A stretch of 64,000 nt of DNA from Pseudomonas viridiflava (GTDB taxonomy: Bacteria; Pseudomonadota; Gammaproteobacteria; Pseudomonadales; Pseudomonadaceae): the NCBI RefSeq assembly GCF_900601905.1, contig NZ_UWFA01000137.1, positions 310,001 to 374,000 of the forward strand. The letters are read 5' to 3'. Shown in pieces: positions 1 to 12,593 of the stretch. The notes beneath the pieces were generated by a model. That model was not told where the DNA came from, ran no database searches, and saw only the letters and a program-made list of their open reading frames with translations. Made by a program: the position numbers and the translations under genes. Each line of letters opens with the position of its first letter. Positions within the stretch are counted from its first letter, which is position 1.

Positions 1-476
1 TGCCTGGTGGTGCGTATCAGGATTTCCCCGTCGCGCAGGCGGATCAGGCGCTGGTGGCTGTCGAATAGCACATCTATTGCAGTGTCTGTATTGAGCTCGA
101 TCTGGCTGCCATCGGCCAATTCGACATGCTGACGCCGACCCACCGGGGTTCGATAGTCCGCCAGTACGTTTTTCAGCGCGGTATGTTGCTGAACATTCCA
201 CCCCAGGTATCCCGTTCCGGCCACTGCCAGCAGCAATTTCAGGACTTGCCGACGTTGCTGAGGCCGAGACAATGCTCGTCGAGTCAGATGCTGAGGCATG
301 CTCCCCAGGCTCTGCTGCAGTTGTTCCATTTGTTGCCAGGCAAGCCGGTGCGCCGGATCACTTTCAACCCACTGGCGCCAGGCTGCCTGTTCAGCCTGAG
401 TCGGAACTTCACTCTGAAACTGCACAAACCAACTGGCAGCCTTCTCGAAGACCTGGCGGTCCGGGGGAGCACTCAT
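1..476 (-). CDS. FecR-family anti-sigma / signal transducer (partial, C-terminus outside window)
   Basis: Inner-membrane regulator that relays an outer-membrane TonB-receptor signal to its ECF sigma factor. The 158 visible residues show the short cytoplasmic FecR N-domain (about residues 5-70), one membrane segment (about 76-92, rich in L, A, V and G) and the start of the periplasmic FecR domain, with the TPVGRRQHVELADGS-type stretch followed by IELNTDTAIDV. The start is the ATG at 476-474. It overlaps the sigma-factor stop as ATGA, so the two genes are translationally coupled. The gene runs off the left edge. In such systems a TonB-dependent receptor usually follows, which would lie outside the window. 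The ligand cannot be inferred. Confidence 0.85.
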   Translation of the reverse strand, partial: MSAPPDRQVFEKAASWFVQFQSEVPTQAEQAAWRQWVESDPAHRLAWQQMEQLQQSLGSMPQHLTRRALSRPQQRRQVLKLLLAVAGTGYLGWNVQQHTALKNVLADYRTPVGRRQHVELADGSQIELNTDTAIDVLFDSHQRLIRLRDGEILIRTTR

Positions 477-982
477 GACGCCTGTGCCATGAGTACCGAA
501 CATTCAGTGAAGGCCCTGATCATGTGTTTCTTCACAGTGGTCAGCGAGACCCTCAACTCCAGCGCGATCTGCTGATAAGTCATGCCTTCGATCTGCGACA
601 GCATGAAAATCCGCTTGGTGCGCGGCCCTAGATCATCCAGCGCCTTATCCACAGCCCACAGGGTCTCGATGATCAAAGCCTTGTCTTCTTCACTAATCAC
701 CATGTCTTGCGGCCTTGCAGCCACCGCCTGTTCATAAGCGCGTTCGATTGCCCTGCGCCGATAGCGATCAATGACAAGCCCCCTGGCAACGGTGGCCAGA
801 TAATCACGAGGCTCGCGGATCTGCGTTGCGTTGGCTGCGCCGAGGATTCGCACGAACGTGTCATGAGCTACATCGGCAGCATCGCAGGCATTGGACAGTC
901 GCTTGCCGAGCCAGCCATACAACCACGAGTGATGCTGCTCATAGATGCGCTGTACAACAGCCCTATGGGAGTGAGATGACAT
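473..982 (-). CDS. FecI-like ECF RNA polymerase sigma factor
   Basis: A 169-residue extracytoplasmic-function sigma factor of the iron-starvation (FecI) type, which directs RNA polymerase to a cognate TonB-receptor gene. Region 2 lies at about residues 10-75 (DAADVAHDTFVRIL). Region 4 lies at about 115-162 and has the helix-turn-helix MTYQQIALELRVSLTTVKKH. Length and domain order are those of the family. The start at 982 has no strong Shine-Dalgarno sequence. A Fur-box-like sequence lies 20-38 bases upstream, so iron repression is expected. The fecR gene follows with an overlap. The pair lies immediately left of the mnmG leader, so it may be an accessory insertion beside conserved origin-proximal genes. 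Confidence 0.88.
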   Translation of the reverse strand: MSSHSHRAVVQRIYEQHHSWLYGWLGKRLSNACDAADVAHDTFVRILGAANATQIREPRDYLATVARGLVIDRYRRRAIERAYEQAVAARPQDMVISEEDKALIIETLWAVDKALDDLGPRTKRIFMLSQIEGMTYQQIALELRVSLTTVKKHMIRAFTECSVLMAQAS

Positions 983-1001
983 GGGAAAATGGCTTGTGAA
1001 T

Positions 1002-1020
1002 GATAATGGCTATTATTAGC
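1002..1020 (-). promoter_or_regulatory. Fur box upstream of the fecI-like gene
   Basis: Read on the minus strand, this 19-mer matches the classical Fur consensus (three GATAAT-type repeats) at 15 of 19 positions by my count. It sits just upstream of the ECF sigma start at 982, where a repressor would cover the promoter. The match is seen directly; Fur regulation of FecI-type genes is established; action at this site is inferred. Confidence 0.7.
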
Positions 1021-1141
1021 TTTTGTTTCGGGAACGCACAATAGCTGCTTTGACAGCGGCCCTTCGTCGCATTTGTGTCGAGCGCCCGGTCTCGTTCCGC
1101 GATTTTCCTCCTCATTGTGTAAAAAAAGCTCGCCTAAGCTC

Positions 1142-1416
1142 TGTGGATAAGGCCGCCTCAGCCCTATTGATAAGTAGGCCCGAAAGCTGCGCATAACCCC
1201 CCCTGTGGACAAGTGCACGTTTAATCCACAGGCTTATGACGGTTATCCCAACCCCTCTCGGGCACATGACCACAGACTTTCAAATCTCTGTACACACTGA
1301 ATTACATGGCCTATAGAGATCTATCCACAGAAATCAGGCTCAGTATAAATAGCATTTAAAATAAGGTTTTATAAATCTTCTTTCTTTTTAATTTCTATAT
1401 CTGAGAGTTTTCCACA
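1142..1416. other. DnaA-box cluster with adjacent A+T-rich stretch; candidate replication-origin element
   Basis: The 531-base gap between the sigma gene and mnmG holds one perfect DnaA box (1142-1150, minus) and four with one mismatch: 1204-1212 (minus), 1222-1230, 1321-1329 and 1408-1416 (plus). Between the last two, about 1337-1400 is strongly A+T rich and could be a duplex-unwinding element. A GATC overlaps the box near 1317. Origins next to gidA/mnmG are known in bacteria, and Pseudomonas origins lie in the nearby rpmH-dnaA region. Whether this element initiates replication or only binds DnaA is not shown. A TATACT -10-like hexamer at 1465-1470 probably belongs to the mnmG promoter. Confidence 0.6.
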
Positions 1417-1513
1417 GCTGGTTAAATTTTGTGCAGACGGTTCCTTTCAGGGGGGGGAAGTCCCTATACTTGTCCGCTATCCCAAATTCCCATCTAAAAC
1501 AGGCACGAGGTGC

Positions 1514-3409
1514 GTGGTGGATTTCCCTTCCCGTTTTGAAGTGATCGTCATCGGTGGCGGTCATGCCGGTACCGAGGCCGCACTGGCGTCAGCACGTATG
1601 GGTGTGAAAACCCTTCTGCTGACCCATAACGTGGAAACCCTCGGGCAAATGAGCTGCAACCCGGCCATTGGTGGTATCGGTAAAAGCCACCTGGTCAAAG
1701 AGATCGACGCCCTTGGCGGCGCAATGGCGATGGCCACCGACAAAGGTGGTATTCAGTTTCGTGTATTGAACAGCCGTAAAGGCCCGGCCGTGCGAGCTAC
1801 TCGTGCCCAGGCAGACCGCGTGCTGTACAAGGCCGCTATTCGCGAAGCCATCGAGAACCAGCCGAATCTCTGGGTATTTCAACAAGCCTGCGACGATCTG
1901 ATTGTCGAGCAGGACCAGGTCCGTGGCGTCGTGACCCAAATGGGTCTGCGGATTCTGGCCGACTCGGTAGTACTGACCACAGGTACATTCCTGGGTGGGC
2001 TTATCCACATCGGGATGCAGAATTATTCGGGCGGTCGCGCTGGTGATCCGCCATCGATCGCATTGGCACAGCGTTTACGCGAATTGCCATTGCGGGTCGG
2101 TCGCTTGAAAACCGGTACCCCGCCGCGTATCGATGGTCGATCCGTGGATTTTTCGGTCATGAGCGAGCAGCCGGGTGATACGCCGATTCCGGTCATGTCG
2201 TTCATGGGCTCCAAGGAACAGCATCCATCGCAGGTCAGTTGCTGGATTACCCATACCAACGCCCGGACCCATGAAATCATCGCCGCCAACCTTGATCGTT
2301 CGCCCATGTATTCGGGGATCATCGAAGGTATCGGCCCACGTTATTGCCCATCGATCGAAGACAAGATCCACCGCTTTGCCGACAAGGAAAGCCATCAGGT
2401 CTTCATCGAGCCAGAAGGTCTGACCACTCACGAGCTGTACCCGAACGGCATTTCGACGTCGCTGCCGTTCGACGTTCAGTTGCAAGTGGTGCGCTCGATT
2501 CGCGGGATGGAAAACGCTCATATCGTGCGACCTGGTTACGCAATCGAATATGACTACTTCGATCCACGGGATTTGAAGTACAGCCTCGAAACCAAGGTCA
2601 TTGGCGGTCTGTTCTTTGCTGGCCAGATCAACGGCACCACCGGTTACGAAGAAGCCGGTGCACAAGGTTTGCTGGCTGGGACCAATGCCGCTCTGCGCGC
2701 ACAAGGCAAGGAAAGCTGGTGCCCGCGTCGCGATGAAGCGTACATCGGCGTGCTGGTGGATGACTTGATCACCCTGGGAACCCAGGAACCGTACCGGATG
2801 TTCACGTCCCGGGCCGAATACCGTCTGATCCTGCGCGAGGACAACGCCGACCTGCGCCTGACCGAAAAAGGTCGCGAGCTGGGTCTGGTCGATGACCAGC
2901 GCTGGGCGGCGTTTTGCACCAAGCGGGAAAACATCGCACTGGAAGAACAGCGCCTGAAAAGCACCTGGGTACGCCCGGGTACCGAACAGGGCGAAGCGAT
3001 TGCCAGTCATTTCGGCACGCCACTGACTCACGAATACAATCTGCTGAACCTGCTGACCCGGCCGGAAATCGACTACGCCAGTCTGGTTTCCATCACTGGC
3101 CACGGCACCCCTGACCCGCAAGTGGCCGAACAGGTCGAGATCAAGGCCAAATACGCCGGTTACATCGATCGTCAGCAGGACGAGATCGCTCGTTTGCGGG
3201 CCAGCGAAGACACCAAATTGCCTGAAGACATCGACTACGCGACCATTTCCGGTCTATCGAAAGAGATTCAGAGCAAGCTGGGGATAACTCGCCCGGAAAC
3301 GCTAGGTCAGGCTTCGCGCATCCCTGGCGTGACGCCGGCAGCGATTTCCCTGTTGATGATTCACCTGAAAAAACGCGGCGCGGGCCGTCAGTTGGAGCAA
3401 AGCGCTTGA
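1514..3409 (+). CDS. mnmG: tRNA uridine-5-carboxymethylaminomethyl modification enzyme MnmG (GidA)
   Basis: FAD-dependent partner of MnmE that installs the cmnm5 group on wobble U34 of certain tRNAs. The dinucleotide-binding motif GGGHAGTEA is at residues 14-22. The family signatures [16 protein letters not shown] and [20 protein letters not shown] are present, and the 631-residue length is full. Two tandem GTG codons (1514 and 1517) could start the protein. The one at 1517 gives the MDFPSRF N-terminus usual in the genus and lies six bases after a GAGG. The rsmG gene overlaps the stop codon, making a co-transcribed pair. The gene follows the DnaA-box-rich region. Confidence 0.97.
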   Translation: MVDFPSRFEVIVIGGGHAGTEAALASARMGVKTLLLTHNVETLGQMSCNPAIGGIGKSHLVKEIDALGGAMAMATDKGGIQFRVLNSRKGPAVRATRAQADRVLYKAAIREAIENQPNLWVFQQACDDLIVEQDQVRGVVTQMGLRILADSVVLTTGTFLGGLIHIGMQNYSGGRAGDPPSIALAQRLRELPLRVGRLKTGTPPRIDGRSVDFSVMSEQPGDTPIPVMSFMGSKEQHPSQVSCWITHTNARTHEIIAANLDRSPMYSGIIEGIGPRYCPSIEDKIHRFADKESHQVFIEPEGLTTHELYPNGISTSLPFDVQLQVVRSIRGMENAHIVRPGYAIEYDYFDPRDLKYSLETKVIGGLFFAGQINGTTGYEEAGAQGLLAGTNAALRAQGKESWCPRRDEAYIGVLVDDLITLGTQEPYRMFTSRAEYRLILREDNADLRLTEKGRELGLVDDQRWAAFCTKRENIALEEQRLKSTWVRPGTEQGEAIASHFGTPLTHEYNLLNLLTRPEIDYASLVSITGHGTPDPQVAEQVEIKAKYAGYIDRQQDEIARLRASEDTKLPEDIDYATISGLSKEIQSKLGITRPETLGQASRIPGVTPAAISLLMIHLKKRGAGRQLEQSA

Positions 3410-4050
3410 GTTCTATGGTCACCCCGCAACATGCACACGAGTTATCCCAAGGCGCTCAGGAGCTGGGCGTCGTTCTCAGCGAAGCGCAGCATGCTCAATT
3501 GCTCGCGTATCTGGCGCTGCTGATCAAGTGGAACAAGGCTTACAACCTGACCGCCGTGCGCGATCCGGACGAAATGGTTTCTCGCCATCTGCTCGACAGC
3601 CTCAGTGTGGTGCCTTTCATCGAAGGTGAGCGCTGGCTGGACGTTGGCAGCGGCGGCGGAATGCCCGGTATTCCGCTGGCGATCCTGTTTCCGCAGATGA
3701 AAATTACCGTGCTGGACAGCAACGGCAAGAAAACCCGGTTTCTGACCCAGGTCAAACTGGAGCTCAAGCTGGATAATCTCGAAGTTATCCACAGCCGCGC
3801 CGAAGCCTTTCATCCGGCGTCTCCGTTCACCGGCATTGTTTCCCGTGCGTTCAGCAGCCTTGAAGACTTTACTGGGTGGACGCGCCATATGGGCGACACC
3901 AATACGCGATGGTTGGCCATGAAAGGCCTGCATCCGACCGATGAGCTGGTAGCATTACCCGCAGATTTCGCGCTTGATAGCGCACAAGCCTTGACCGTTC
4001 CGGGTTGCCAAGGCCAACGCCATCTGCTGATACTGCGCCGCACGGCATGA
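3406..4050 (+). CDS. rsmG: 16S rRNA (guanine527-N7) methyltransferase RsmG (GidB)
   Basis: SAM-dependent methyltransferase that modifies G527 of 16S rRNA; its loss gives low-level streptomycin resistance in other bacteria. It has 214 residues, with the glycine-rich SAM loop [16 protein letters not shown] at about 77-92 and the family stretch [20 protein letters not shown] near residue 40. The TTG at 3406 overlaps the mnmG TGA and gives the usual MSS N-terminus; an ATG at 3415 is an alternative. parA follows after an 18-base gap, so mnmG-rsmG-parA-parB read as one transcription unit. A perfect DnaA box (3785-3793) lies in the coding sequence. Confidence 0.96.
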   Translation: MSSMVTPQHAHELSQGAQELGVVLSEAQHAQLLAYLALLIKWNKAYNLTAVRDPDEMVSRHLLDSLSVVPFIEGERWLDVGSGGGMPGIPLAILFPQMKITVLDSNGKKTRFLTQVKLELKLDNLEVIHSRAEAFHPASPFTGIVSRAFSSLEDFTGWTRHMGDTNTRWLAMKGLHPTDELVALPADFALDSAQALTVPGCQGQRHLLILRRTA

Positions 4051-4068
4051 CGGGGAAAACAAGCAAGA

Positions 4069-4860
4069 ATGGCTAAGGTATTCGCGATTGCGAACCAAAA
4101 GGGTGGTGTGGGCAAGACCACCACCTGTATTAACCTCGCAGCATCGCTGGTCGCGACCAAGCGCCGGGTGCTGTTGATCGATCTCGACCCTCAGGGCAAT
4201 GCCACGATGGGCAGCGGTGTGGATAAACACGCCCTGGAAAACTCCATTTATGACGTTTTGATCGGCGAATGCGATCTGGCTCAGGCCATGCAGTTTTCCG
4301 AACACGGCGGTTACCAATTGCTTCCCGCCAACCGTGATCTCACGGCTGCCGAGGTCAATCTGCTGGAAATGCAGATGAAGGAAAGTCGCCTGCGCAATGC
4401 GCTGGCGCCGATCCGTGAAAACTACGATTACGTGCTTATCGATTGCCCGCCGTCGCTGTCGATGCTGACGTTGAACGCCCTGGTTGCCGCTGACGGGGTG
4501 ATTATCCCCATGCAGTGTGAGTACTTCGCCCTCGAAGGGCTGAGTGACCTTGTGGATAACATCAAGCGAATTGGTGAACTGCTCAATCCTCAGCTGAAAA
4601 TCGAGGGCTTGCTGCGTACCATGTACGACCCCCGCTTGAGTCTGATCAACGATGTGTCGGCCCAACTCAAAGAGCATTTCGGTGAGCAGCTGTACGACAC
4701 CGTGATCCCGCGCAACATCCGTCTGGCCGAGGCGCCAAGTTTTGGCATGCCTGCACTGGCCTATGACAAGTCGTCGCGCGGCGCATTGGCCTACCTGGCT
4801 CTGGCCGGGGAAATGGTTCGTCGTCAACGGCGCGGTTCGCGCACAGCCCAGCCAACTTAA
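4069..4860 (+). CDS. parA: Chromosome-partitioning ATPase ParA (Soj)
   Basis: ATPase that drives segregation of the origin region by interacting with ParB-parS complexes on the nucleoid. The deviant Walker A motif KGGVGKTT is at residues 11-18. Switch motifs follow (LLIDLDPQGNAT near 38, LIDCPPSLSMLT near 123). The 263-residue length is that of chromosomal ParA. parB starts 10 bases after the stop, giving a classical parAB operon beside mnmG/rsmG. Two perfect DnaA boxes (4218-4226 and 4551-4559) fall in the coding sequence, each where Val-Asp-Lys/Asn is encoded by GTG GAT AAR/AAC. Confidence 0.97.
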   Translation: MAKVFAIANQKGGVGKTTTCINLAASLVATKRRVLLIDLDPQGNATMGSGVDKHALENSIYDVLIGECDLAQAMQFSEHGGYQLLPANRDLTAAEVNLLEMQMKESRLRNALAPIRENYDYVLIDCPPSLSMLTLNALVAADGVIIPMQCEYFALEGLSDLVDNIKRIGELLNPQLKIEGLLRTMYDPRLSLINDVSAQLKEHFGEQLYDTVIPRNIRLAEAPSFGMPALAYDKSSRGALAYLALAGEMVRRQRRGSRTAQPT

Positions 4861-4869
4861 GGAAATCCC

Positions 4870-5742
4870 ATGGCCGTCAAGAAACGAGGTCTCGGACGTG
4901 GGCTGGACGCACTTCTGAGCAGTCCAACCGTCAGTTCGCTGGAAGAACAGGCCGTCAAAGCCGATCAGCGCGAATTGCAGCACGTACCCCTGGACCTGAT
5001 CCAGCGCGGCAAATATCAGCCCCGTCGGGACATGGACCCTCAGGCGCTGGAAGAGCTGGCGCTGTCGATCAAGGCCCAAGGGGTGATGCAGCCGATCGTG
5101 ATTCGTCCGATTGCTGACAACCGTTTTGAAATTATCGCCGGTGAGCGTCGCTGGCGTGCCAGCCAACAGGCCGGGATGGAAACCATCCCGGCCATGGTTC
5201 GCGATGTGCCCGATGAAACCGCGATTGCGATGGCGCTGATCGAAAACATTCAGCGTGAAGACCTCAATCCTGTGGAGGAGGCGGTTGCCCTGCAGCGTTT
5301 GCAGCAGGAATTCCAGCTGACCCAGCAGCAAGTAGCCGATGCAGTGGGCAAATCACGCGTCAGCGTAGCCAACCTGCTGCGTCTGATTGCGTTGCCGGAT
5401 GTGATCAAAACCATGCTGTCCCACGGCGACCTGGAAATGGGTCATGCCCGTGCTTTGCTCGGTTTGCCTGAAGAAAAGCAGGTAGAAGGGGCGCGACATG
5501 TTGTCGCACGTGGTCTGACCGTTCGCCAGACCGAGGCGCTTGTTCGCCAGTGGCTGAGCGGTAAACCTGCCGCTGTCGAGCCAGCCAAGGCCGATCCGGA
5601 CATCAGCCGCCTGGAGCAGCGTCTGGCCGAGCGTCTGGGCTCTGCGGTGCAGATTCGCCATGGACAGAAGGGTAAAGGTCAGTTGGTGATCCGTTATAAC
5701 TCGCTGGATGAGCTCCAGGGTGTGCTTGCACACATCCGCTGA
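4870..5742 (+). CDS. parB: Chromosome-partitioning protein ParB (Spo0J)
   Basis: CTP-dependent sliding clamp that loads at parS sites and spreads to organise the origin domain. It has 290 residues: the basic N-terminal KKRGLGRGLDALL ParA-interacting segment, the ParB/Srx domain with the CTP-contacting motif GERRWRA (about 91-97), a helix-turn-helix centred on QQQVADAVGKSRVSVANLLR (about 153-172) and a C-terminal dimerisation domain. Its target palindrome is present in this window at 44750-44765. The ATG at 4870 has AAGGAA upstream. The ATP synthase promoter follows within 50 bases of the stop. Confidence 0.97.
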   Translation: MAVKKRGLGRGLDALLSSPTVSSLEEQAVKADQRELQHVPLDLIQRGKYQPRRDMDPQALEELALSIKAQGVMQPIVIRPIADNRFEIIAGERRWRASQQAGMETIPAMVRDVPDETAIAMALIENIQREDLNPVEEAVALQRLQQEFQLTQQQVADAVGKSRVSVANLLRLIALPDVIKTMLSHGDLEMGHARALLGLPEEKQVEGARHVVARGLTVRQTEALVRQWLSGKPAAVEPAKADPDISRLEQRLAERLGSAVQIRHGQKGKGQLVIRYNSLDELQGVLAHIR

Positions 5743-5786
5743 AACAATTGCGCTGTAGCGTGTAGTCGGAAATCACTACCTGACTG

Positions 5787-5815
5787 TTGAATAGGGGCTT
5801 AACCGCCCCTATACT
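5787..5815 (+). promoter_or_regulatory. Sigma-70 promoter of the atp operon, with an inverted repeat in its spacer
   Basis: A -35 TTGAAT (5787-5792) and a -10 TATACT (5810-5815) are separated by 17 bases, about 75 bases upstream of atpI. An eight-base inverted repeat (arms 5791-5798 and 5805-5812, loop of six) overlaps the -35 end, fills the spacer and enters the -10. The promoter assignment is by consensus match. The repeat could be an operator or a weak parB terminator; it has no T-run. Confidence 0.7.
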
Positions 5816-5888
5816 CTGCGCGCATTTTGTCGGCACAAATTATGCCAAGTTATTGATTTTGGCGGCCGATGCACGAGGAGCAGTTGTG

Positions 5889-7182
<1,294 letters not shown>

Positions 7183-7207
7183 GACTCGCCTGGCGCGTCT
7201 GGATGTA

Positions 7208-7227
7208 CCTCTCGTTTCGGCGAGAGG
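7208..7227 (+). other. mRNA stem-loop in the atpB-atpE gap
   Basis: A seven-base-pair perfect stem (CCTCTCG at 7208-7214 with CGAGAGG at 7221-7227) closes a six-base loop in the 148-base gap before atpE. No T-run follows, so it is not a terminator. In E. coli the leader of atpE raises translation to match c-ring stoichiometry. A stabilising or processing role here is inferred. Confidence 0.4.
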
Positions 7228-7315
7228 AAGCCGCAAGCGGGTAACCGCAAGGGCTGATGTAAAAACGATTTGTTTTACCGCTTTAATCTAAGAAAACCTA
7301 ACCAATACGACGTAA

Positions 7316-7588
<273 letters not shown>

Positions 7589-7645
7589 TCTCTCGATTCT
7601 TCGAGGTGATTGGTGTGATGGACAACGAACGAGCGAGGTGTTGGC

Positions 7646-8116
7646 GTGAACATTAATGCAACCCTGATTGGCCAGTCCGTTGCGTTCTTCATTTTTGTGC
7701 TGTTCTGCATGAAGTACGTTTGGCCTCCGGTCATTACGGCTTTGCACGAACGTCAGAAGAAGATCGCGGATGGATTGGACGCTGCCAGCCGAGCAGCTCG
7801 CGACCTGGAGTTGGCCCAAGAGAAAGCGGGTCATCAACTGCGCGAAGCTAAAGCTCAGGCAGCTGAAATCATTGAGCAAGCCAAGAAACGCGGTACTCAG
7901 ATTGTCGACGAAGCCCGTGAACAGGCTCGCGTCGAAGCTGACCGTGTGAAGGCACAGGCTCAGGCCGAGATCGAACAGGAACTGAACAGTGTCAAAGACG
8001 CGCTGCGTGCCCAATTGGGTAGCCTGGCAGTCGGCGGCGCCGAGAAGATCCTGGGTGCCACAATCGATCAAAACGCGCACGCGGAGCTGGTTAACAAACT
8101 GGCTGCTGAAATTTAA
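7646..8116 (+). CDS. atpF: F1Fo ATP synthase subunit b
   Basis: Peripheral-stalk subunit joining the membrane sector to F1. It has 156 residues: one N-terminal membrane helix (about 5-26, [19 protein letters not shown]) and a long alanine-, glutamate- and lysine-rich coiled coil to the C-terminus. It starts with GTG at 7646. Position and length are normal. A single b-subunit gene is present, so this is a homodimer. Confidence 0.96.
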   Translation: MNINATLIGQSVAFFIFVLFCMKYVWPPVITALHERQKKIADGLDAASRAARDLELAQEKAGHQLREAKAQAAEIIEQAKKRGTQIVDEAREQARVEADRVKAQAQAEIEQELNSVKDALRAQLGSLAVGGAEKILGATIDQNAHAELVNKLAAEI

Positions 8117-8128
8117 GCGAGGGCGATC

Positions 8129-8665
8129 ATGGCAGAATTGACCACGTTGGCCCGACCTTACGCTAAGGCAGCCTTCGAGCACGCCCAGGCCCACCAGCAA
8201 CTGGCCAATTGGTCAGCCATGCTCGGCCTGGCTGCAGCGGTGTCGCAAGACGACACCATGCAGCGCGTACTCAAGGCCCCGCGACTGACGAGCGCAGACA
8301 AGGCCACCACTTTTATTGAAGTGTGTGGCGACAAGTTCGATGCCAAGGCACAGAATTTCATCCACGTCGTTGCTGAAAACGACCGTCTCCCGCTTCTGCC
8401 GGAGATCGCCGAACTGTTCGACCTGTATAAGGCCGAGCAGGAAAAATCGGTCGATGTGGATGTCACCAGTGCTTTTGCATTGAACCAAGAACAGCAAGAC
8501 AAACTCGCCAAGGTTCTCAGTGCACGGCTCGGCCGGGAAGTGCGCCTGCATGCTGCGGAGGATGCCAGCCTTATTGGTGGTGTCGTAATCCGCGCCGGCG
8601 ACCTGGTTATCGATGGCTCAGTTCGCGGCAAACTCGCGCAACTAGCCGAAGCATTGAAATCTTGA
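8129..8665 (+). CDS. atpH: F1Fo ATP synthase subunit delta
   Basis: Stator cap that links the b dimer to the alpha subunits of F1. It has 178 residues: an all-helical N-domain starting [14 protein letters not shown] (about 5-18) and a C-terminal domain with the family stretch [22 protein letters not shown] (about 147-168). It is spaced 12 bases after atpF and 21 bases before atpA in the canonical operon order. Confidence 0.96.
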   Translation: MAELTTLARPYAKAAFEHAQAHQQLANWSAMLGLAAAVSQDDTMQRVLKAPRLTSADKATTFIEVCGDKFDAKAQNFIHVVAENDRLPLLPEIAELFDLYKAEQEKSVDVDVTSAFALNQEQQDKLAKVLSARLGREVRLHAAEDASLIGGVVIRAGDLVIDGSVRGKLAQLAEALKS

Positions 8666-8686
8666 GTTTGAAGGGGCAGCAGAGCA

Positions 8687-10231
8687 ATGCAGCAACTCAA
8701 TCCTTCCGAAATAAGTGAAATCATCAAGGGTCGCATCGACAAGCTCGATGTAACCTCCCAAGCCCGTAACGAAGGCACTGTCGTCAGCGTATCTGACGGC
8801 ATCGTGCGGATTCACGGTCTGGCCGACGTAATGTACGGCGAGATGATCGAGTTTCCGGGCGGCGTCTACGGTATGGCGCTGAACCTTGAGCAAGACTCTG
8901 TGGGTGCCGTTGTACTGGGCGCTTACACGACTCTGGCTGAAGGCATGAGCGCCAAGTGCACAGGCCGCATCCTCGAAGTTCCGGTTGGTAAGGAACTGCT
9001 GGGTCGCGTAGTCGACGCACTGGGTAATCCAGTTGACGGCAAAGGTCCGCTGAACAACACCGAGACCGATGCGGTCGAGAAAGTTGCTCCAGGCGTGATC
9101 TGGCGTAAGTCGGTAGACCAGCCTGTACAGACTGGCTACAAGGCTGTCGATGCCATGATTCCAGTCGGCCGTGGCCAGCGTGAGCTGATCATCGGTGACC
9201 GTCAGATCGGTAAAACCGCTCTGGCCATCGACGCAATCATCAACCAGAAAAACAGCGGCATCTTCTGCGTCTACGTAGCAATCGGTCAGAAACAATCGAC
9301 CATTGCCAACGTGGTTCGCAAACTCGAAGAAAACGGCGCCTTGGCTAACACCATCGTCGTGGCTGCAAGTGCTTCTGAATCCGCTGCGCTGCAATTTCTT
9401 GCACCGTACTCGGGTTGCACCATGGGTGAATTCTTCCGCGACCGCGGTGAAGACGCGCTGATCGTTTATGACGATCTGTCCAAGCAAGCAGTGGCTTACC
9501 GCCAGATTTCCCTGCTGCTGCGCCGTCCGCCAGGCCGTGAAGCTTACCCAGGCGACGTGTTCTATCTCCACTCCCGTCTGCTGGAGCGCGCATCGCGTGT
9601 TTCCGAAGAGTACGTAGAGAAGTTCACCAATGGCGCAGTGACCGGCAAAACCGGTTCCCTGACCGCATTGCCGATCATCGAAACTCAGGCTGGCGACGTT
9701 TCCGCGTTCGTTCCGACCAACGTGATTTCCATCACCGACGGTCAGATCTTCCTGGAATCGGCCATGTTCAACTCTGGCATCCGTCCAGCTGTGAACGCCG
9801 GTGTTTCGGTATCCCGTGTGGGTGGTGCCGCTCAGACCAAGATCATCAAGAAGCTCTCCGGTGGTATCCGTACCGCTCTGGCTCAGTATCGTGAACTGGC
9901 GGCATTCGCCCAGTTCGCTTCTGACCTGGACGAAGCGACCCGTAAGCAACTTGAGCATGGTCAGCGCGTTACCGAGCTGATGAAGCAGAAGCAATACGCA
10001 CCAATGTCGATCGCTGACATGGCGCTGTCGCTGTATGCCGCTGAGCGTGGGTTCCTGACCGACATCGAAATCGCCAAGATTGGCAGCTTTGAACAAGCGC
10101 TGATTGCTTACTTCAACCGCGATCACGCCGATTTGATGGCGAAGATCAACGTGAAGGGTGACTTCAATGACGAAATCGACGCTGGCATGAAAGCCGGTAT
10201 CGAGAAGTTCAAGGCCACCCAAACCTGGTAA
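8687..10231 (+). CDS. atpA: F1Fo ATP synthase subunit alpha
   Basis: Non-catalytic nucleotide-binding subunit of the F1 hexamer. It has 514 residues with Walker [10 protein letters not shown] (about 170-178), the Walker B region [12 protein letters not shown] (about 261-272) and the ATPase alpha/beta signature with the arginine finger in [17 protein letters not shown] (about 367-383). Length is full and no anomaly was seen. Confidence 0.98.
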   Translation: MQQLNPSEISEIIKGRIDKLDVTSQARNEGTVVSVSDGIVRIHGLADVMYGEMIEFPGGVYGMALNLEQDSVGAVVLGAYTTLAEGMSAKCTGRILEVPVGKELLGRVVDALGNPVDGKGPLNNTETDAVEKVAPGVIWRKSVDQPVQTGYKAVDAMIPVGRGQRELIIGDRQIGKTALAIDAIINQKNSGIFCVYVAIGQKQSTIANVVRKLEENGALANTIVVAASASESAALQFLAPYSGCTMGEFFRDRGEDALIVYDDLSKQAVAYRQISLLLRRPPGREAYPGDVFYLHSRLLERASRVSEEYVEKFTNGAVTGKTGSLTALPIIETQAGDVSAFVPTNVISITDGQIFLESAMFNSGIRPAVNAGVSVSRVGGAAQTKIIKKLSGGIRTALAQYRELAAFAQFASDLDEATRKQLEHGQRVTELMKQKQYAPMSIADMALSLYAAERGFLTDIEIAKIGSFEQALIAYFNRDHADLMAKINVKGDFNDEIDAGMKAGIEKFKATQTW

Positions 10232-10281
10232 GCCGCAGCGGGGGCCGCGAGGCTCCCGCTTGCTAACCTGATAGGTGTTAC

Positions 10282-11142
10282 ATGGCAGGCGCAAAAGAGA
10301 TTCGCAGCAAGATTGCGAGCATCAAAAGCACGCAAAAGATCACCAGCGCCATGGAAAAAGTGGCGGTCAGCAAAATGCGCAAGGCTCAAATGCGCATGGC
10401 TGCTAGCCGTCCTTACGCGGAGCGCATCCGCCAGGTGATTGGTCATCTGGCCAACGCCAACCCGGAATACCGCCACCCGTTCATGATCGAGCGCGAAGTA
10501 AAGCGCGTTGGTTATGTCGTAGTGAGCAGTGACCGTGGTCTGTGCGGTGGCTTGAATACCAACCTGTTCAAGGCTCTGGTCAAGGACATGGCGGTAAACC
10601 GTGAAAACGGCGTAGAGATTGATCTGTGCGTGGTTGGCAGCAAAGGTGCGGCATTCTTCCGCAACTTCGGCGGTAACGTCGTCGCTGCGATCAGCCACTT
10701 GGGCGAAGAGCCGTCGATCAATGATTTGATCGGCAGCGTCAAGGTGATGCTGGATGCCTACCTGGATGGCCGTATTGATCGCCTGTCCGTGGTATCCAAC
10801 AAGTTCATCAACACCATGACGCAACAGCCAACGGTGGAACAGTTGATTCCGCTGGTGGCAACCCCGGATCAGAAACTCAAGCACCACTGGGACTACCTCT
10901 ACGAACCCGATGCCAAAGAGCTGCTGGACGGCTTGATGGTTCGCTACGTTGAGTCGCAGGTGTACCAGGCGGTGGTCGAGAACAACGCAGCTGAACAAGC
11001 AGCGCGGATGATCGCGATGAAGAACGCCACAGACAACGCCGGTGATTTGATCAGCGATTTGCAGCTGATCTACAACAAGGCGCGTCAGGCAGCGATCACC
11101 CAAGAGATCTCGGAAATCGTCGGCGGCGCTGCCGCGGTTTAA
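10282..11142 (+). CDS. atpG: F1Fo ATP synthase subunit gamma
   Basis: Central rotor shaft of F1. It has 286 residues with the conserved N-terminal helix ([20 protein letters not shown]) and the C-terminal family signature [21 protein letters not shown] (about 250-270), which together form the coiled coil inside the alpha3beta3 ring. It is separated from atpA by 50 bases. No redox-regulation insertion is present. Confidence 0.97.
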   Translation: MAGAKEIRSKIASIKSTQKITSAMEKVAVSKMRKAQMRMAASRPYAERIRQVIGHLANANPEYRHPFMIEREVKRVGYVVVSSDRGLCGGLNTNLFKALVKDMAVNRENGVEIDLCVVGSKGAAFFRNFGGNVVAAISHLGEEPSINDLIGSVKVMLDAYLDGRIDRLSVVSNKFINTMTQQPTVEQLIPLVATPDQKLKHHWDYLYEPDAKELLDGLMVRYVESQVYQAVVENNAAEQAARMIAMKNATDNAGDLISDLQLIYNKARQAAITQEISEIVGGAAAV

Positions 11143-11157
11143 CGGTTCAAATATTAG

Positions 11158-12549
<1,392 letters not shown>

Positions 12550-12593
12550 TCCCAGCGCCCGGAAACGGGCGCTAATCAGGTCGAGGCAAGCAA

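Noticed and set aside
126..575. 149-codon plus-strand open frame across the fecR/fecI junction
   Set aside because: It is antisense to two clear genes and has no family resemblance; a shadow frame.
868..1218. 116-codon minus-strand frame crossing the sigma-gene start and the DnaA boxes
   Set aside because: Overlaps the sigma gene in another frame and runs through stop-poor intergenic DNA; no motif.
5787..5888. 34-codon N-terminal extension of atpI
   Set aside because: It covers the promoter and the ribosome site; the ATG at 5889 with AGGAG fits the family N-terminus.
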